Of a DNA stretch of 25,625 nucleotides, positions 14,263-21,182 are shown one piece after another. The DNA lies in assembly GCA_035698885.1 (NCBI GenBank), contig DASSBJ010000072.1, forward strand, positions 1 through 25,625. The letters are read 5' to 3'. The first letter of the stretch is position 1. Each line of letters starts with the position of its first letter. Below the pieces are notes generated by a model that worked only from the letters and a program-made list of their open reading frames with translations, did no database searches and was not told the origin of the DNA. A program made the translations under genes and the position numbers. Source of the stretch: VRUE01 sp035698885 (lineage in GTDB: Bacteria; Actinomycetota; Thermoleophilia; Solirubrobacterales; 70-9).

Positions 14263-14561
14263 TGCGGGGGATTCACGTCGCGCAGCTCGACAAGGCTCGG
14301 CCGGTGCTGATCCTCACCCGTGAGCTCGTTCGGCCGCATCTCAGGACGGTGACCGTCGCGCCGATCACCACAACCGTCCGCGGCCTGTCTACCGAGGTGG
14401 CCGTCGACGCTGCCAACGGTCTCGCGGGACCTTCGGTAGTCAGCTGCGACAACATCACCACCATTCCCACGGATGCCCTGGGAGAGAAGATCGGCGTTTT
14501 GCTCGACAGTCAGGAGCCGGCTCTCAGCGAAGCGATCACCGCCGCTTTCGATCTCGCCTGA
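14262..14561 (+). CDS. MazF/PemK-type endoribonuclease toxin
   Basis: A 99-aa protein of the MazF family, toxins that cleave mRNA or other RNAs at short sequences. It shows the expected order: IHVAQLDKARPVLILTRE (the conserved RPVL strand), VTVAPITTTVRGLSTEVAVD (the PIT-T loop), then NGLAGPSVVSCDNITTIPTD and IGVLLDSQ. The N-terminal loop is shorter than in E. coli MazF, as in several mycobacterial MazF proteins. Length and motifs are intact, so it is probably active. Translation is coupled to the antitoxin. Its RNA recognition sequence cannot be inferred. After it comes a 293-nt gap holding a decayed tRNA copy. Confidence 0.88.
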   Translation: MRGIHVAQLDKARPVLILTRELVRPHLRTVTVAPITTTVRGLSTEVAVDAANGLAGPSVVSCDNITTIPTDALGEKIGVLLDSQEPALSEAITAAFDLA

Positions 14562-14662
14562 TCGATCGATTCTCGGTTTCTGTTTTGCCAGCCGCCGCGA
14601 GGTCGCGCCCGCAGATGGGCGGAAGTGAAGGCGCCCGGCGCGGCGGGCGCAGACCGCGTAGT

Positions 14663-14721
14663 ACTCGAACCGGCTACCTCCTGGGTGCGATGACCAAGCT
14701 CTGGCCGGGGATCTGGTGTTA
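14663..14721 (-). pseudogene. Decayed copy of the tRNA-Ala(CGC) gene
   Basis: Positions 14663-14691 match 28 of 29 bases of 16474-16502 in the intact tRNA-Ala: T-loop, 5' T-stem, variable loop and anticodon loop including CGC. The remainder toward 14721 corresponds to the 5' half of the tRNA but is decayed, with CCAAG and CTCTG still recognisable. The 3' T-stem and acceptor strand are replaced. At the expected distance upstream, 14722-14740 still matches 15 of 19 bases of 16534-16552, so this was a full copy of the locus. It cannot fold into a functional tRNA. Confidence 0.8.
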
Positions 14722-14778
14722 GAAGGTGCGGATTAGCAGGGGCTTTGTCGACAGCTGCCAGAGTCGGCCCGCGCGGCG

Positions 14779-14808
14779 GATATACAGCGATTAGCGGGGA
14801 TTGTCGGC
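14779..14808. repeat. Degenerate triplet of 10-bp units, paralogue of 16601-16630
   Basis: GATATACAGC, GATTAGCGGG and GATTGTCGGC stand in a row. An equivalent, better-preserved triplet (GATATG every 10 bp) lies at nearly the same distance from the intact tRNA-Ala. This supports duplication of the tRNA with its upstream flank. Confidence 0.5.
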
Positions 14809-14854
14809 GTTTCGGGCACTCCTGGCGCCGAGTGCCTGGGAAAGCGAGGTCGTA

Positions 14855-15712
14855 TTAACCCGCCGCGTCGATGGCGGCGATGAAGTCGCGGACCTGATCG
14901 GCGGCGGAATCCACGTCAAGTGGCAGGCCGGCGTCGAGCTCGCTTGCCGCCGCCGCATAAGGCTCACGCCAATCGTCGGGAACCACAAGCGTCGGCGGCC
15001 ACGGTTGAAGATCGCGTCCGGCGAAGATCTCGACGCACGCCTCTCGAACCCGAGCAAGATCGTTGCCGAGCAGCTCGCGCTGGAGCTGGAGATCGACCAA
15101 GTCCCAGAAGCGATGGTTGGCCCTGCCGTCGGGCTGCTCGGTGACGGCATGGAGCTTCTGGGCCACCTGATAGCGCAGGGCGAGGCAGGCAACGCGCTCT
15201 GGGCCGTCGAGCTTGAAGTCGGCGATGCCGATCGCCACGGGAACGAGTTCAGGTTCGGTTGCCTCGGGGCGGGCCACCTCGATCTGCAGGGTCTGCCAGT
15301 CCTTGCCGGCGAAGCTGACCTGCACGAAGAGCCGGCGGCTGCCCGTTTCGCGGATGTCCTCGACCGGCCCCTTGCGACGGAACGAGAAGCTGCCGTAAGG
15401 CTTGATGAATGCCTCCTCTAGCGCGTCGAGCATCCCATCTGGAGCGCCCCGAAACACGATGTCGATGTCCTTGGTCGTGCGGGCTCCAAACCCCAGTCGA
15501 AGCTCCATAGACGCACCGCCCTTGATCAAGAAGCGCGCCCCGTCGTCGGCGCGGACGGTGTCGAGGGCGCCGGCGAAGGAGACCAGCGAGAGCCAGCGCC
15601 GCGCCCGCTCGTGCGCGATGCCGTGCACGCGCCCGTAATCGCCGGTGAGGCGCTCGAGATGGCCACGCCGGCTCGGCGCGCGTCGAGGCGGCTTGAACTC
15701 CGAATGACTCAA
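14855..15712 (-). CDS. AbiEii/AbiGii-family nucleotidyltransferase toxin
   Basis: A 285-aa nucleotidyltransferase-like toxin of the type IV AbiE systems. FLIKGGASMELRLG (residues 61-74) and TTKDIDIVFRG (80-89) form the GGxS and DxD-like active-site motifs. The helical region with ALRYQVAQKLHAVTEQPDGR and RFWDLVDLQLQ matches the conserved 'K-HA-T-...-R-KD--D' part of AbiEii proteins. Known relatives transfer nucleotides to GTP or tRNA and stop growth. It is downstream of the AbiEi gene with a 4-nt ATGA overlap. The length is normal for the short actinobacterial form and no disruption is seen. Confidence 0.88.
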   Translation of the reverse strand: MSHSEFKPPRRAPSRRGHLERLTGDYGRVHGIAHERARRWLSLVSFAGALDTVRADDGARFLIKGGASMELRLGFGARTTKDIDIVFRGAPDGMLDALEEAFIKPYGSFSFRRKGPVEDIRETGSRRLFVQVSFAGKDWQTLQIEVARPEATEPELVPVAIGIADFKLDGPERVACLALRYQVAQKLHAVTEQPDGRANHRFWDLVDLQLQRELLGNDLARVREACVEIFAGRDLQPWPPTLVVPDDWREPYAAAASELDAGLPLDVDSAADQVRDFIAAIDAAG

Positions 15713-16284
15713 CCTCGCCCCCCGCTCCCCCGGGCAATCCCCAACTCACGGCGAAGAGCGCTCGCCTGGCGCTTGGTCAAGCGACCGCCGTCCTCGCCTT
15801 GGTCGATCGCCTGTCCGACGAGCGCCGTCCCCAGGTGTGCTGCGTGCGCCTGGCGGATCGCATGCACCGGAGTGACGATCGCGATTCCCTCGTGCTGGGT
15901 GATCTGAGCCGCTCCCAGATCCTCGTGGTGCAGCATGTACGCCGATGGCACGCTGCGGCGGACGCGGTGGCTGCGGGGGAGGGTGATGTGAATCTTCGCC
16001 GGATGGACGTCGCTCAGCTCGTAGAGCTCCAGCGCCGTCTCGTGAGAGATAACGCCGAGCGCCCCGCGCGGCCAGAGCGTCGCCTCCATGTAAGGGTCGA
16101 GGCGGCTCGCCGGCGTGAGCGGGAGGCGGTACAAGCCCGTCCCGCGGCGCTCGATTTGCCCTCGCTCAGCCATGCGCACGAGGGCCATCGGGTTGATGCC
16201 CAGCTCCCGCGCGTCGTCTGGCGTCACGAAGCCGTATCGCTCATTGGCGACCTCGGCCAGCTGCGTGTAGGCGCGTCCGGGCAT
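15709..16284 (-). CDS. AbiEi-type antitoxin / transcriptional repressor
   Basis: A 191-aa protein with an N-terminal winged helix (TQLAEVANERYGFVTPDDAR through MAERGQIERRGTGLYRL). The AbiEi C-terminal domain follows (ISHETALELYELSDVHPAKI, ITLPRSHRVRR, then HHEDL and IAIVTPVHAIRQA). AbiEi proteins antagonise AbiEii without stable binding and repress their own operon by binding inverted repeats; a suitable inverted repeat overlaps the promoter at 16291-16314. ATG 16284 follows a TAAATT box by 6 nt. The paired toxin gene overlaps its stop, giving a complete, intact module. Confidence 0.88.
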   Translation of the reverse strand: MPGRAYTQLAEVANERYGFVTPDDARELGINPMALVRMAERGQIERRGTGLYRLPLTPASRLDPYMEATLWPRGALGVISHETALELYELSDVHPAKIHITLPRSHRVRRSVPSAYMLHHEDLGAAQITQHEGIAIVTPVHAIRQAHAAHLGTALVGQAIDQGEDGGRLTKRQASALRRELGIARGSGGRG

Positions 16285-16290
16285 GTGGAC

Positions 16291-16314
16291 AATTTAGCAC
16301 AAAAAAGGCTAATT
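16291..16314 (-). promoter_or_regulatory. Inverted repeat and -10 box of the abiE operon
   Basis: AATTTAGC (16291-16298) and GCTAATT (16308-16314) form an inverted repeat that is AT-rich against its GC-rich surroundings. On the minus strand TAAATT (16296-16291) ends 6 nt before the AbiEi ATG, so a repressor bound here would cover the -10 and the leaderless start. Confidence 0.55.
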
Positions 16315-16460
16315 CATCCCGCGACACCTTGGCTGCAGGTGTTGCATTTCGCAACCTTTCAAGTCAACGGGCAGCGCTGACGAGATCGGTCATCAATAGC
16401 GCAGGGCGTGGGGAGAACCGATACGCCGCCGGTGGGGAGGTCAAAGGTGAAGACCTCCGA

Positions 16461-16533
16461 TGGAGCTAGCCGGACTCGAACCGGCGACCTCCTGGGTGCG
16501 ATCCAAGTGCTCTGCCAACTGAGCTATAGCCCC
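16461..16533 (-). tRNA. tRNA-Ala (anticodon CGC)
   Basis: On the minus strand the acceptor GGGGCTA (16533-16527) pairs with TAGCTCC, including the G3-U70 pair that identifies alanine tRNA, and the discriminator is A. The D arm is GCTC...GAGC. The anticodon stem CTTGG/CCAGG closes the loop ATCGCAC, giving anticodon CGC (codon GCG). The T arm is GCCGG-TTCGAGT-CCGGC. The length is 73 nt and CCA is not encoded. All stems pair, so it is intact. Confidence 0.95.
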
Positions 16534-16589
16534 GAAAGTGACGATTTGCAGGCAAATACGGCCTTTCCTGCGTCCGCTCTAGTCCGATC

Positions 16590-16595
16590 ATTCTA
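16590..16595 (-). promoter_or_regulatory. Possible -10 box TAGAAT for tRNA-Ala
   Basis: TAGAAT on the minus strand lies 57 nt upstream of the mature tRNA 5' end. No good -35 box is visible at 17 bp; the spacer and -35 region are occupied by the GATATG repeats. Confidence 0.35.
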
Positions 16596-16600
16596 CAGCG

Positions 16601-16630
16601 GATATGCGCGGATATGCGGCGATATGTCCC
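16601..16630. repeat. Three 10-bp tandem units starting GATATG
   Basis: GATATG begins at 16601, 16611 and 16621, one helical turn apart, just upstream of the tRNA-Ala -10-like box. A degenerate equivalent stands at 14779-14808 beside the tRNA pseudogene. It could be a regulator site, a promoter up-element or recombinase arm sites. Confidence 0.5.
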
Positions 16631-16677
16631 GAGTCGGGAACTTCTGACGAGAAGTTCCCGAAATCGCGGAGGCTGGT

Positions 16678-17112
16678 TCAAGTTTGGTCGACCTCTGGCT
16701 TCGACCCCGACATCCACCGTTGCGGATCGGTGCCCTCGATCTTCGAGACCTCGCCCTTGAGCGCGAGGTGGTCGAGGCAGGCGAGCACAACCTCCAAGGC
16801 CCAGGCGCTCATGGGCGAGTCGAGGTTCTCGGGCCTGATCAGGTCGGCGACGATTTCGAAGCCGGTGGAGTCGCGCTCGGAGAGCGACCCGCCTTCTCGA
16901 TTCGGGACGCCGACGAGATTGCCCCACTCGGTCCAGGAGCCGTCATAGTTCTTTACATCTCCGGCCCCCAGCAGCTCGTGCAGGACGACCCGGGTGTGGG
17001 CCGAGCGCTCGCCGATCCAGCAGCAGGCGATCACTGGCTGCTCGTCGGCGAGGACGCCGTGAACTTCTCCGCCTTGTAGGACGGCACGTCGGTACTCATC
17101 TCGCGACCCTCC
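16678..17112 (-). pseudogene. Composite remnant: rhodanese C-terminus joined to a metallo-beta-lactamase-fold tail
   Basis: A GGAGGG site (17112-17107) precedes ATG 17099 by 7 nt. That frame starts MSTDVPSYKAEKF but stops after 22 codons at 17031. In a different frame, about 17037-16894 encodes a sulfurtransferase (rhodanese) C-terminal piece: VIACCWIGERSAHTRVVLHE with the catalytic Cys loop, then KNYDGSWTEWGNLVGVP. The whole N-terminal domain is absent. The same frame then continues into an unrelated stretch, and near 16821-16711 into MSAWALEVVLACLDHLALKG, EVSKIEGTDPQRW, which resembles the C-terminal helix region of MBL-fold hydrolases. It appears to be debris of two or more genes rather than a working enzyme. 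Confidence 0.55.
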
Positions 17113-17223
17113 GCGACCTACTTTTCGCGCGGCCCGTCGACCAGGCGGTTGACTTCCGATCCTGCATGACGACAAAGTTTCCGAGCCAGGTGGGCCAGCC
17201 CTCATTGCAGGGAGACTACAAAT

Positions 17224-17262
17224 GGAACTAGGCGGATTCGAACCGCCAACCCCCTGGCGTCA
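17224..17262 (-). pseudogene. 3' half of a tRNA gene
   Basis: On the minus strand it has a perfect T arm (GGCGG-TTCGAAT-CCGCC), the acceptor 3' strand TAGTTCC and discriminator A ending at 17224. A few bases of the anticodon arm (about 17262) precede it. No matching 5' half (GGAACTA... and D arm) follows upstream; instead an unrelated 9-bp hairpin starts at 17276. Such 3' halves are what site-specific integration at a tRNA leaves behind. Changes against tRNA-Ala are paired in the T stem, so it came from a different tRNA; the identity is not certain. Confidence 0.65.
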
Positions 17263-17275
17263 GTACTCGAGATCG

Positions 17276-17301
17276 GAGGTCGGTCAAGATGCCGACCTCC
17301 C
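17276..17301. terminator. Perfect 9-bp hairpin beside the tRNA fragment
   Basis: GGAGGTCGG (17276-17284) pairs with CCGACCTCC (17293-17301) around an 8-nt loop. No T-tract follows. It lies about 240 nt before narK and could be a terminator, an operator, or part of the narK leader. Confidence 0.35.
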
Positions 17302-17540
17302 GTATGCGATGTAGGATCGGCGTCCAGAAGCTGTTCGCCTGCAAGCGAGTGGAGGGTGATCCCGGTCTTCGCCATCGGATGTCCACGCACAGGAGCCCTG
17401 GCCACGGCGGACCCGGGATGACTGCCGGCCGGACCTGGAAAATCCCGGCTGAATTCTTCCGCAGCAGCCTGATCCCGTATCGCAGCCGCGCGCCTTGCCC
17501 AAGGACGACGGCGCTGCGCTCGCAGGCGGACTGAACGGCC
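17302..17540. other. Gene-free leader region upstream of narK
   Basis: No convincing coding frame, classic promoter or known riboswitch could be recognised by eye. Open frames here show no domain and are probably chance products of high GC. The narK promoter, and any nitrate- or molybdenum-responsive element, should lie in this stretch. Confidence 0.4.
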
Positions 17541-18713
17541 ATGGAACGCGACGCGAACCGCAACCTCCTGCTGGCGACGGTCGCCTTTGCGGCCTGCTTC
17601 TCGGCCTGGGGGATGCTTGCCCCCCTTGGTCCGAAGCTGCAGGACGACCTCGGCCTCTCCAACACTGAAACCTCGATCATGATCGCGGTCCCGGTGGTCC
17701 TCGGCTCGTTGCTGCGGATCCCGCTGGGACTGCTCACGGACCGCGTCGGCGGTCGCCCCGTCTTCACCGTGATGCTGTTCTACTCGGCCGGCGCGGCGGC
17801 GCTGGTCGGCTTCGCCTCCAACTATGCAGCTCTGCTCGGCGCCGGCTTCCTGCTCGGCGCGGCCGGCGCCTCCTTCGCGGTCGGCGTGCCGTTCGTTGCC
17901 GAGTGGTTCCCGAAAGAGCGGCAGGGGTTCGCGCTCGGTGTGTACGGCATGGGCAACATCGGCACCGCCGTCGCCGCTTTCTCGATCCCGGCCCTCCGCG
18001 ACGCGACCAGCCAGGGGTTCGCCGGCATCGTCTTCGGCGTCCTCATCGCCGTCTACGCGGTGATCTGGCTGACCTTGGCGCGGGAGGCTCCCGGGGAGCG
18101 CCCGCGCACCGACTATGGCAAGGTCCTGCGCGCCGGCTGGCGGCTGTGGCGGCTCGCCCTCTTCTATTTCGTCACCTTCGGCGGCTTCGTCGCGATGGCA
18201 ATCTTCCTGCCCAAGCTGCTCAAGGACTGGTTCGGCTACTCGCTGACCGACGCCGGCGTGCGGGCGGGAGGGTTCACGGTCGTCGCCACGCTGGCGCGCC
18301 CGCTCGGCGGCTGGATCTCGGATCGGATCGGTGCCAGCCGGGTGCTGGTGATCTCCTTCAGCGGGGTCGCGCTGGACGCCACCGGCCTCGCCTGGCAGGC
18401 AGCGGGCCCCTCGATCGTCCCGGTGACCTTCTTCTGCCTGACGATGGCTGGCTTCCTCGGCCTCGGCAGCGGTGCGGTATTCAAGATGGTCCCGGCCGAG
18501 TTCCCCGACGCGACCGGGGCGGCGACCGGGATCGTCGGCGCCGCCGGGGGTCTCGGTGGCTTCTTCCCGCCGCTGGTGATGGGCGTGGTCAAGGACGCGA
18601 CCGGCGAGTTCGTGCTCGGCTTCGTCTTCCTCGTCGCCTTCGCCTGTATGTGCGTGGGCCTGGTCTTCCCCCTCCTGAAGCCGCACCCCCCGGCGGTCGC
18701 CGATGGAGGCTGA
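17541..18713 (+). CDS. narK: NarK-type nitrate/nitrite transporter (MFS, NNP family)
   Basis: A 390-aa major facilitator with about 12 hydrophobic segments. NNP family signs are the first helix region AACFSAWGMLAPLGPKLQDD, the motif RIPLGLLTDRVGGRPVF after helix 2, and AEWFPKERQGFALGVYGMGN (nitrate signature region). A second signature follows, with GGWISDRIGASRVL and, near the C-terminus, MVPAEFPDATGAATGIVGA and GGLGGFFPPLVMG. It should move nitrate inward and/or exchange nitrite. ATG 17541 follows a weak AGGCGGA ribosome site. Its 3' end overlaps moaA by 11 nt, so nitrate transport and cofactor synthesis are in one transcript. The nitrate reductase itself is not in the window. Confidence 0.92.
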   Translation: MERDANRNLLLATVAFAACFSAWGMLAPLGPKLQDDLGLSNTETSIMIAVPVVLGSLLRIPLGLLTDRVGGRPVFTVMLFYSAGAAALVGFASNYAALLGAGFLLGAAGASFAVGVPFVAEWFPKERQGFALGVYGMGNIGTAVAAFSIPALRDATSQGFAGIVFGVLIAVYAVIWLTLAREAPGERPRTDYGKVLRAGWRLWRLALFYFVTFGGFVAMAIFLPKLLKDWFGYSLTDAGVRAGGFTVVATLARPLGGWISDRIGASRVLVISFSGVALDATGLAWQAAGPSIVPVTFFCLTMAGFLGLGSGAVFKMVPAEFPDATGAATGIVGAAGGLGGFFPPLVMGVVKDATGEFVLGFVFLVAFACMCVGLVFPLLKPHPPAVADGG

Positions 18714-19701
18714 CGGCCCGCTCCGGGACGGGCATGGGCGGCGGATCTCCGACCTGCGCGTCTCGATCACCGACCGCTGCAACTTTCGCTGCCAGTACTG
18801 CATGCCGGCCGAGGGCCTGCCCTGGTTCGACCGTGAGGACATCCTCAGCTTTGAGGAGATCGAGCGTCTGGTCGCACTCCTGGTCCGGCTCGGGATTGAG
18901 GACGTCCGCCTCACCGGTGGCGAGCCGCTGGTGAGGCGCGAGTTCCCGAAGCTGGCGGCGATGCTGGCGGCGCTCGACGGCATCCGCGACCTCTCGTTGA
19001 CCACCAACGGCTTCCTGCTCGAGCGCCAGGCCGACGCCCTGGTCGCGGCTGGCATCCAGCGGGTCAACGTTTCGATCGACTCGCTGCAGCGCGACCGCTT
19101 CTTCCAGCTCACCCGCCGCGACGCCCTGCCGCAGGTTCTGCGCGGGTTGGAGGCGATCGGCGCCTATCCGCAGGTCCGGCCGATTAAGGTCAATGCGGTG
19201 GCGTTGCGCGACTTCACCGAGCGGGAGGTCGGGGGCTTCTGCGACCTCGCCCGCTCGACCGCCTTCCAGGTCCGCTTCATCGAGTTCATGCCGCTCGACG
19301 CCGATCGCGCTTGGACCCCAGAGGCTGTCCTGCGCGGCGAGGAGCTGCGGGAGCTGATCGAAGCACTGCACCCGCTTGAGGAGCTGCCGCGCGAGCCCTC
19401 GGCGACCGCGCGGGTCTTCCGCTTCGCCGACGGTCGCGGCGAGATCGGCTTCGTTAACCCGGTCTCCGAGCCGTTTTGTGCCGACTGCAACCGCCTGCGG
19501 CTGACCGCGGAGGGCCGCTTGCGGACCTGCCTCTTCTCGCTCGGCGAGACCGATCTGCGCGGCCCCATGCGCGGCGGTGCCGGCGACGAGGAGCTCGAGC
19601 GCCTGATCCGCGCGGCGGTCTGGCGGAAGGAGCTGAAGCACCGCGTCAACGAGCCGGGATTCCGTCACCCGCCGCGCTCGATGAGCGCGATCGGTGGGTG
19701 A
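18703..19701 (+). CDS. moaA: GTP 3',8-cyclase (MoaA)
   Basis: A 332-aa radical-SAM enzyme that starts molybdopterin synthesis by converting GTP to 3',8-cyclo-GTP. The N-terminal radical SAM cluster is CNFRCQYC (Cys26, Cys30, Cys33), followed by LTGGEPLVRREF and TTNGFLL. The second [4Fe-4S] cluster is Cys259, Cys262 and Cys276 (FCADCNRLRLTAEGRLRTC). The protein ends SAIGG with the C-terminal Gly-Gly required by MoaA. All key residues are present, so it should be active. It overlaps narK by 11 nt. Its partner MoaC is not in the window. Confidence 0.96.
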   Translation: MEADGPLRDGHGRRISDLRVSITDRCNFRCQYCMPAEGLPWFDREDILSFEEIERLVALLVRLGIEDVRLTGGEPLVRREFPKLAAMLAALDGIRDLSLTTNGFLLERQADALVAAGIQRVNVSIDSLQRDRFFQLTRRDALPQVLRGLEAIGAYPQVRPIKVNAVALRDFTEREVGGFCDLARSTAFQVRFIEFMPLDADRAWTPEAVLRGEELRELIEALHPLEELPREPSATARVFRFADGRGEIGFVNPVSEPFCADCNRLRLTAEGRLRTCLFSLGETDLRGPMRGGAGDEELERLIRAAVWRKELKHRVNEPGFRHPPRSMSAIGG

Positions 19702-19702
19702 G

Positions 19703-19927
19703 GTGAACCGCGAGGAATGGCTGCGGGCGTTCTGCGAGCAGATCGGCGTCGAGCCTCCCACCGACGCGGAGGCCGCGGAACTGCTCGAACTGGCCGCGGT
19801 CGCCGCACATTCTTCCGAGCGCCCCGCGGCGCCGCTTGCCTGCTGGGCCGCAGGCCGCACTGGGCGTCCCGTGAGCGAGTTCCTCGACATTGCCCGCGAG
19901 GTCAATCCACAGGACGGTCCCTCCTGA
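19703..19927 (+). CDS. DUF6457 small protein of the molybdenum locus
   Basis: A 74-aa helical protein: NREEWLRAFCEQIGVEPPTD, then AAELLELAAVAAHSSERPAA and ACWAAGRTGRPVSEFLDIAR. It matches the DUF6457 pattern (start -REEWL--F, A-A-HASER--AP-ACWLAA), which is found next to or fused with molybdenum-cofactor genes, often MobA, in actinobacteria. The function is unknown. GTG 19703 begins 1 nt after the moaA stop and gives the usual N-terminus; a GTG at 19694 would add three residues and overlap moaA. Its position between moaA and the Mop regulator supports a role in cofactor handling. Confidence 0.75.
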   Translation: MNREEWLRAFCEQIGVEPPTDAEAAELLELAAVAAHSSERPAAPLACWAAGRTGRPVSEFLDIAREVNPQDGPS

Positions 19928-19951
19928 GCGCAGTCCTTTCTCGCTTGCTTA

Positions 19952-19966
19952 TACAGTGCCTAGGCA
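19952..19966 (+). promoter_or_regulatory. -10-like TACAGT plus 10-bp palindrome TGCCTAGGCA before the Mop regulator
   Basis: TACAGT (19952-19957), in a TTATACAGT context, ends 9 nt before ATG 19967. The perfect palindrome TGCCTAGGCA (19957-19966) fills the gap directly next to the start codon, a good place for autoregulation or molybdate control of modABC. Confidence 0.45.
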
Positions 19967-20365
19967 ATGGCCAAAGCGAAGAGCGTGGGGATCGGTGAGG
20001 CGGCGAAGCAACTGGGGGTCAGCGCCGACACGCTGCGCCGCTGGGACCGGGCCGGGCGGCTGAAGACGACGCGCGACGAGCGCAACCGCCGCCGGGTCTC
20101 GGTCGCCGAGATCGAGCGGCTGCGTGCCGCTCCGGCGCGGCACGCGACCGGCGACAGCTTCTCCGCCCGCAACCGCTTCCCCGGTGTCGTTCGCTCGGTC
20201 GAGGCCGATGGGGTGATGGCGCTGGTCGAGATCGAGGTCGACGGCGGACACCTGGTCACCGCGGCGATCACCCGCGACTCGGTCGAGGAGCTCGGCCTCG
20301 TCCCCGGGGCCCGCGCCACCGCCACCGTCAAGGCCACCTCGGTGATGATCCAGCGAGGCGGCTGA
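19967..20365 (+). CDS. HTH (MerR/excisionase-like) and Mop/TOBE domain protein, probable molybdate-responsive regulator
   Basis: A 132-aa protein. Residues 6-52 are a MerR/excisionase-like helix-turn-helix (GIGEAAKQLGVSADTLRRWD, then RRRVSVAEIERLR). Residues 66-130 are a molybdate-binding Mop (TOBE) domain (SARNRFPGVVRSVEADGVMA, VEIEVDGG, AAITRDSVEELGLVPG, then VKATSVMI). It resembles ModE in logic but carries a single Mop domain and a different HTH. It starts the modABC run: modA ATG overlaps its stop by one base. The likely role is to repress or tune molybdate uptake when molybdate is bound; this is inferred, not shown. Confidence 0.85.
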   Translation: MAKAKSVGIGEAAKQLGVSADTLRRWDRAGRLKTTRDERNRRRVSVAEIERLRAAPARHATGDSFSARNRFPGVVRSVEADGVMALVEIEVDGGHLVTAAITRDSVEELGLVPGARATATVKATSVMIQRGG

Positions 20366-21182
20366 TGCGGCGCCTGCGGCCGACGGGACGATTTGTCGTC
20401 CCTGGCTTGACAAATCGGCTTATCGGCCTGGCGCTGGCGCTTGTGGTTGGGGTGGCGCTGGTGGGGTGCGGGGGCTCGGGCGAGGGCGCCTCTAGCGGGG
20501 GCTCGGAGGGCGACGGCTCGCTGCTCGTGCTCGGCGCCTCCTCTTTGACCGAAGCGGTCGGCGAATACGCGGAATCCTTCGCCGGCGCCGAGGTCAAGGC
20601 CTCCTTCGCCGGCTCCGACCAGCTGGCGGCGCAGATCCGCCAGGGGGCCGGCGCCGACCTCTTCCTCTCCGCCGACACCGACTACCCGGCCGAACTGTTC
20701 AGGGAGGGGCTGGTCGAGAAGCCGCGGGTTTTCGCCGCCAACGAACTGGTGATCGCGGTCCCGGGCGACAGCGAGCTCTCCTCGCTCTCCGACCTCGCCG
20801 AGCCGGGGACGAAGATCGTGATCGGCGACCCCAGCGTCCCCGTCGGCGCCTACACCCGCACCGTGCTCGAACGGCTGCCGGCGGCCGAGCGGGAAGCGAT
20901 CCTCGGCAACGTCCGCTCCGAAGAACCGGAGGTGAGCGCGGTGATCGCCAAGGTCGCCCAGGGCGCCGCCGACGCCGGCTTCGTCTACGCGACCGACGCC
21001 AGAAGCGCCGGTGACGCGGTGAAGACGATCGCGATCCCCGCCGGCCTGCAGCCACAGGTCGCCTACGCGGGCGCTGTCGTCGCCGCCAGCGGCAACTCGG
21101 AGGCGGCGAGCGAATTCCTCGACGGGCTGATCGAAGGCGAAGGCGCCGAGGACCTGCAACGGGCCGGCTTCCTGCCGCCGCC

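Noticed and set aside
16601..16630. CRISPR-like array from the GATATG units
   Set aside because: The units are 10 bp with no spacers, only three copies and no cas genes.
17224..17262. 3' end of a tmRNA gene
   Set aside because: The acceptor end TAGTTCCA does not fit the usual tmRNA 3' end, and there is no tag-peptide frame or pseudoknot-like sequence on the 5' side.
17289..17534. A plus-strand open frame before narK as a small gene
   Set aside because: No ribosome site, no recognisable motif, and composition typical of chance frames.
17302..17540. Moco riboswitch before narK/moaA
   Set aside because: The region is long enough, but I could not fit the known conserved core by eye. A covariance-model search would decide.
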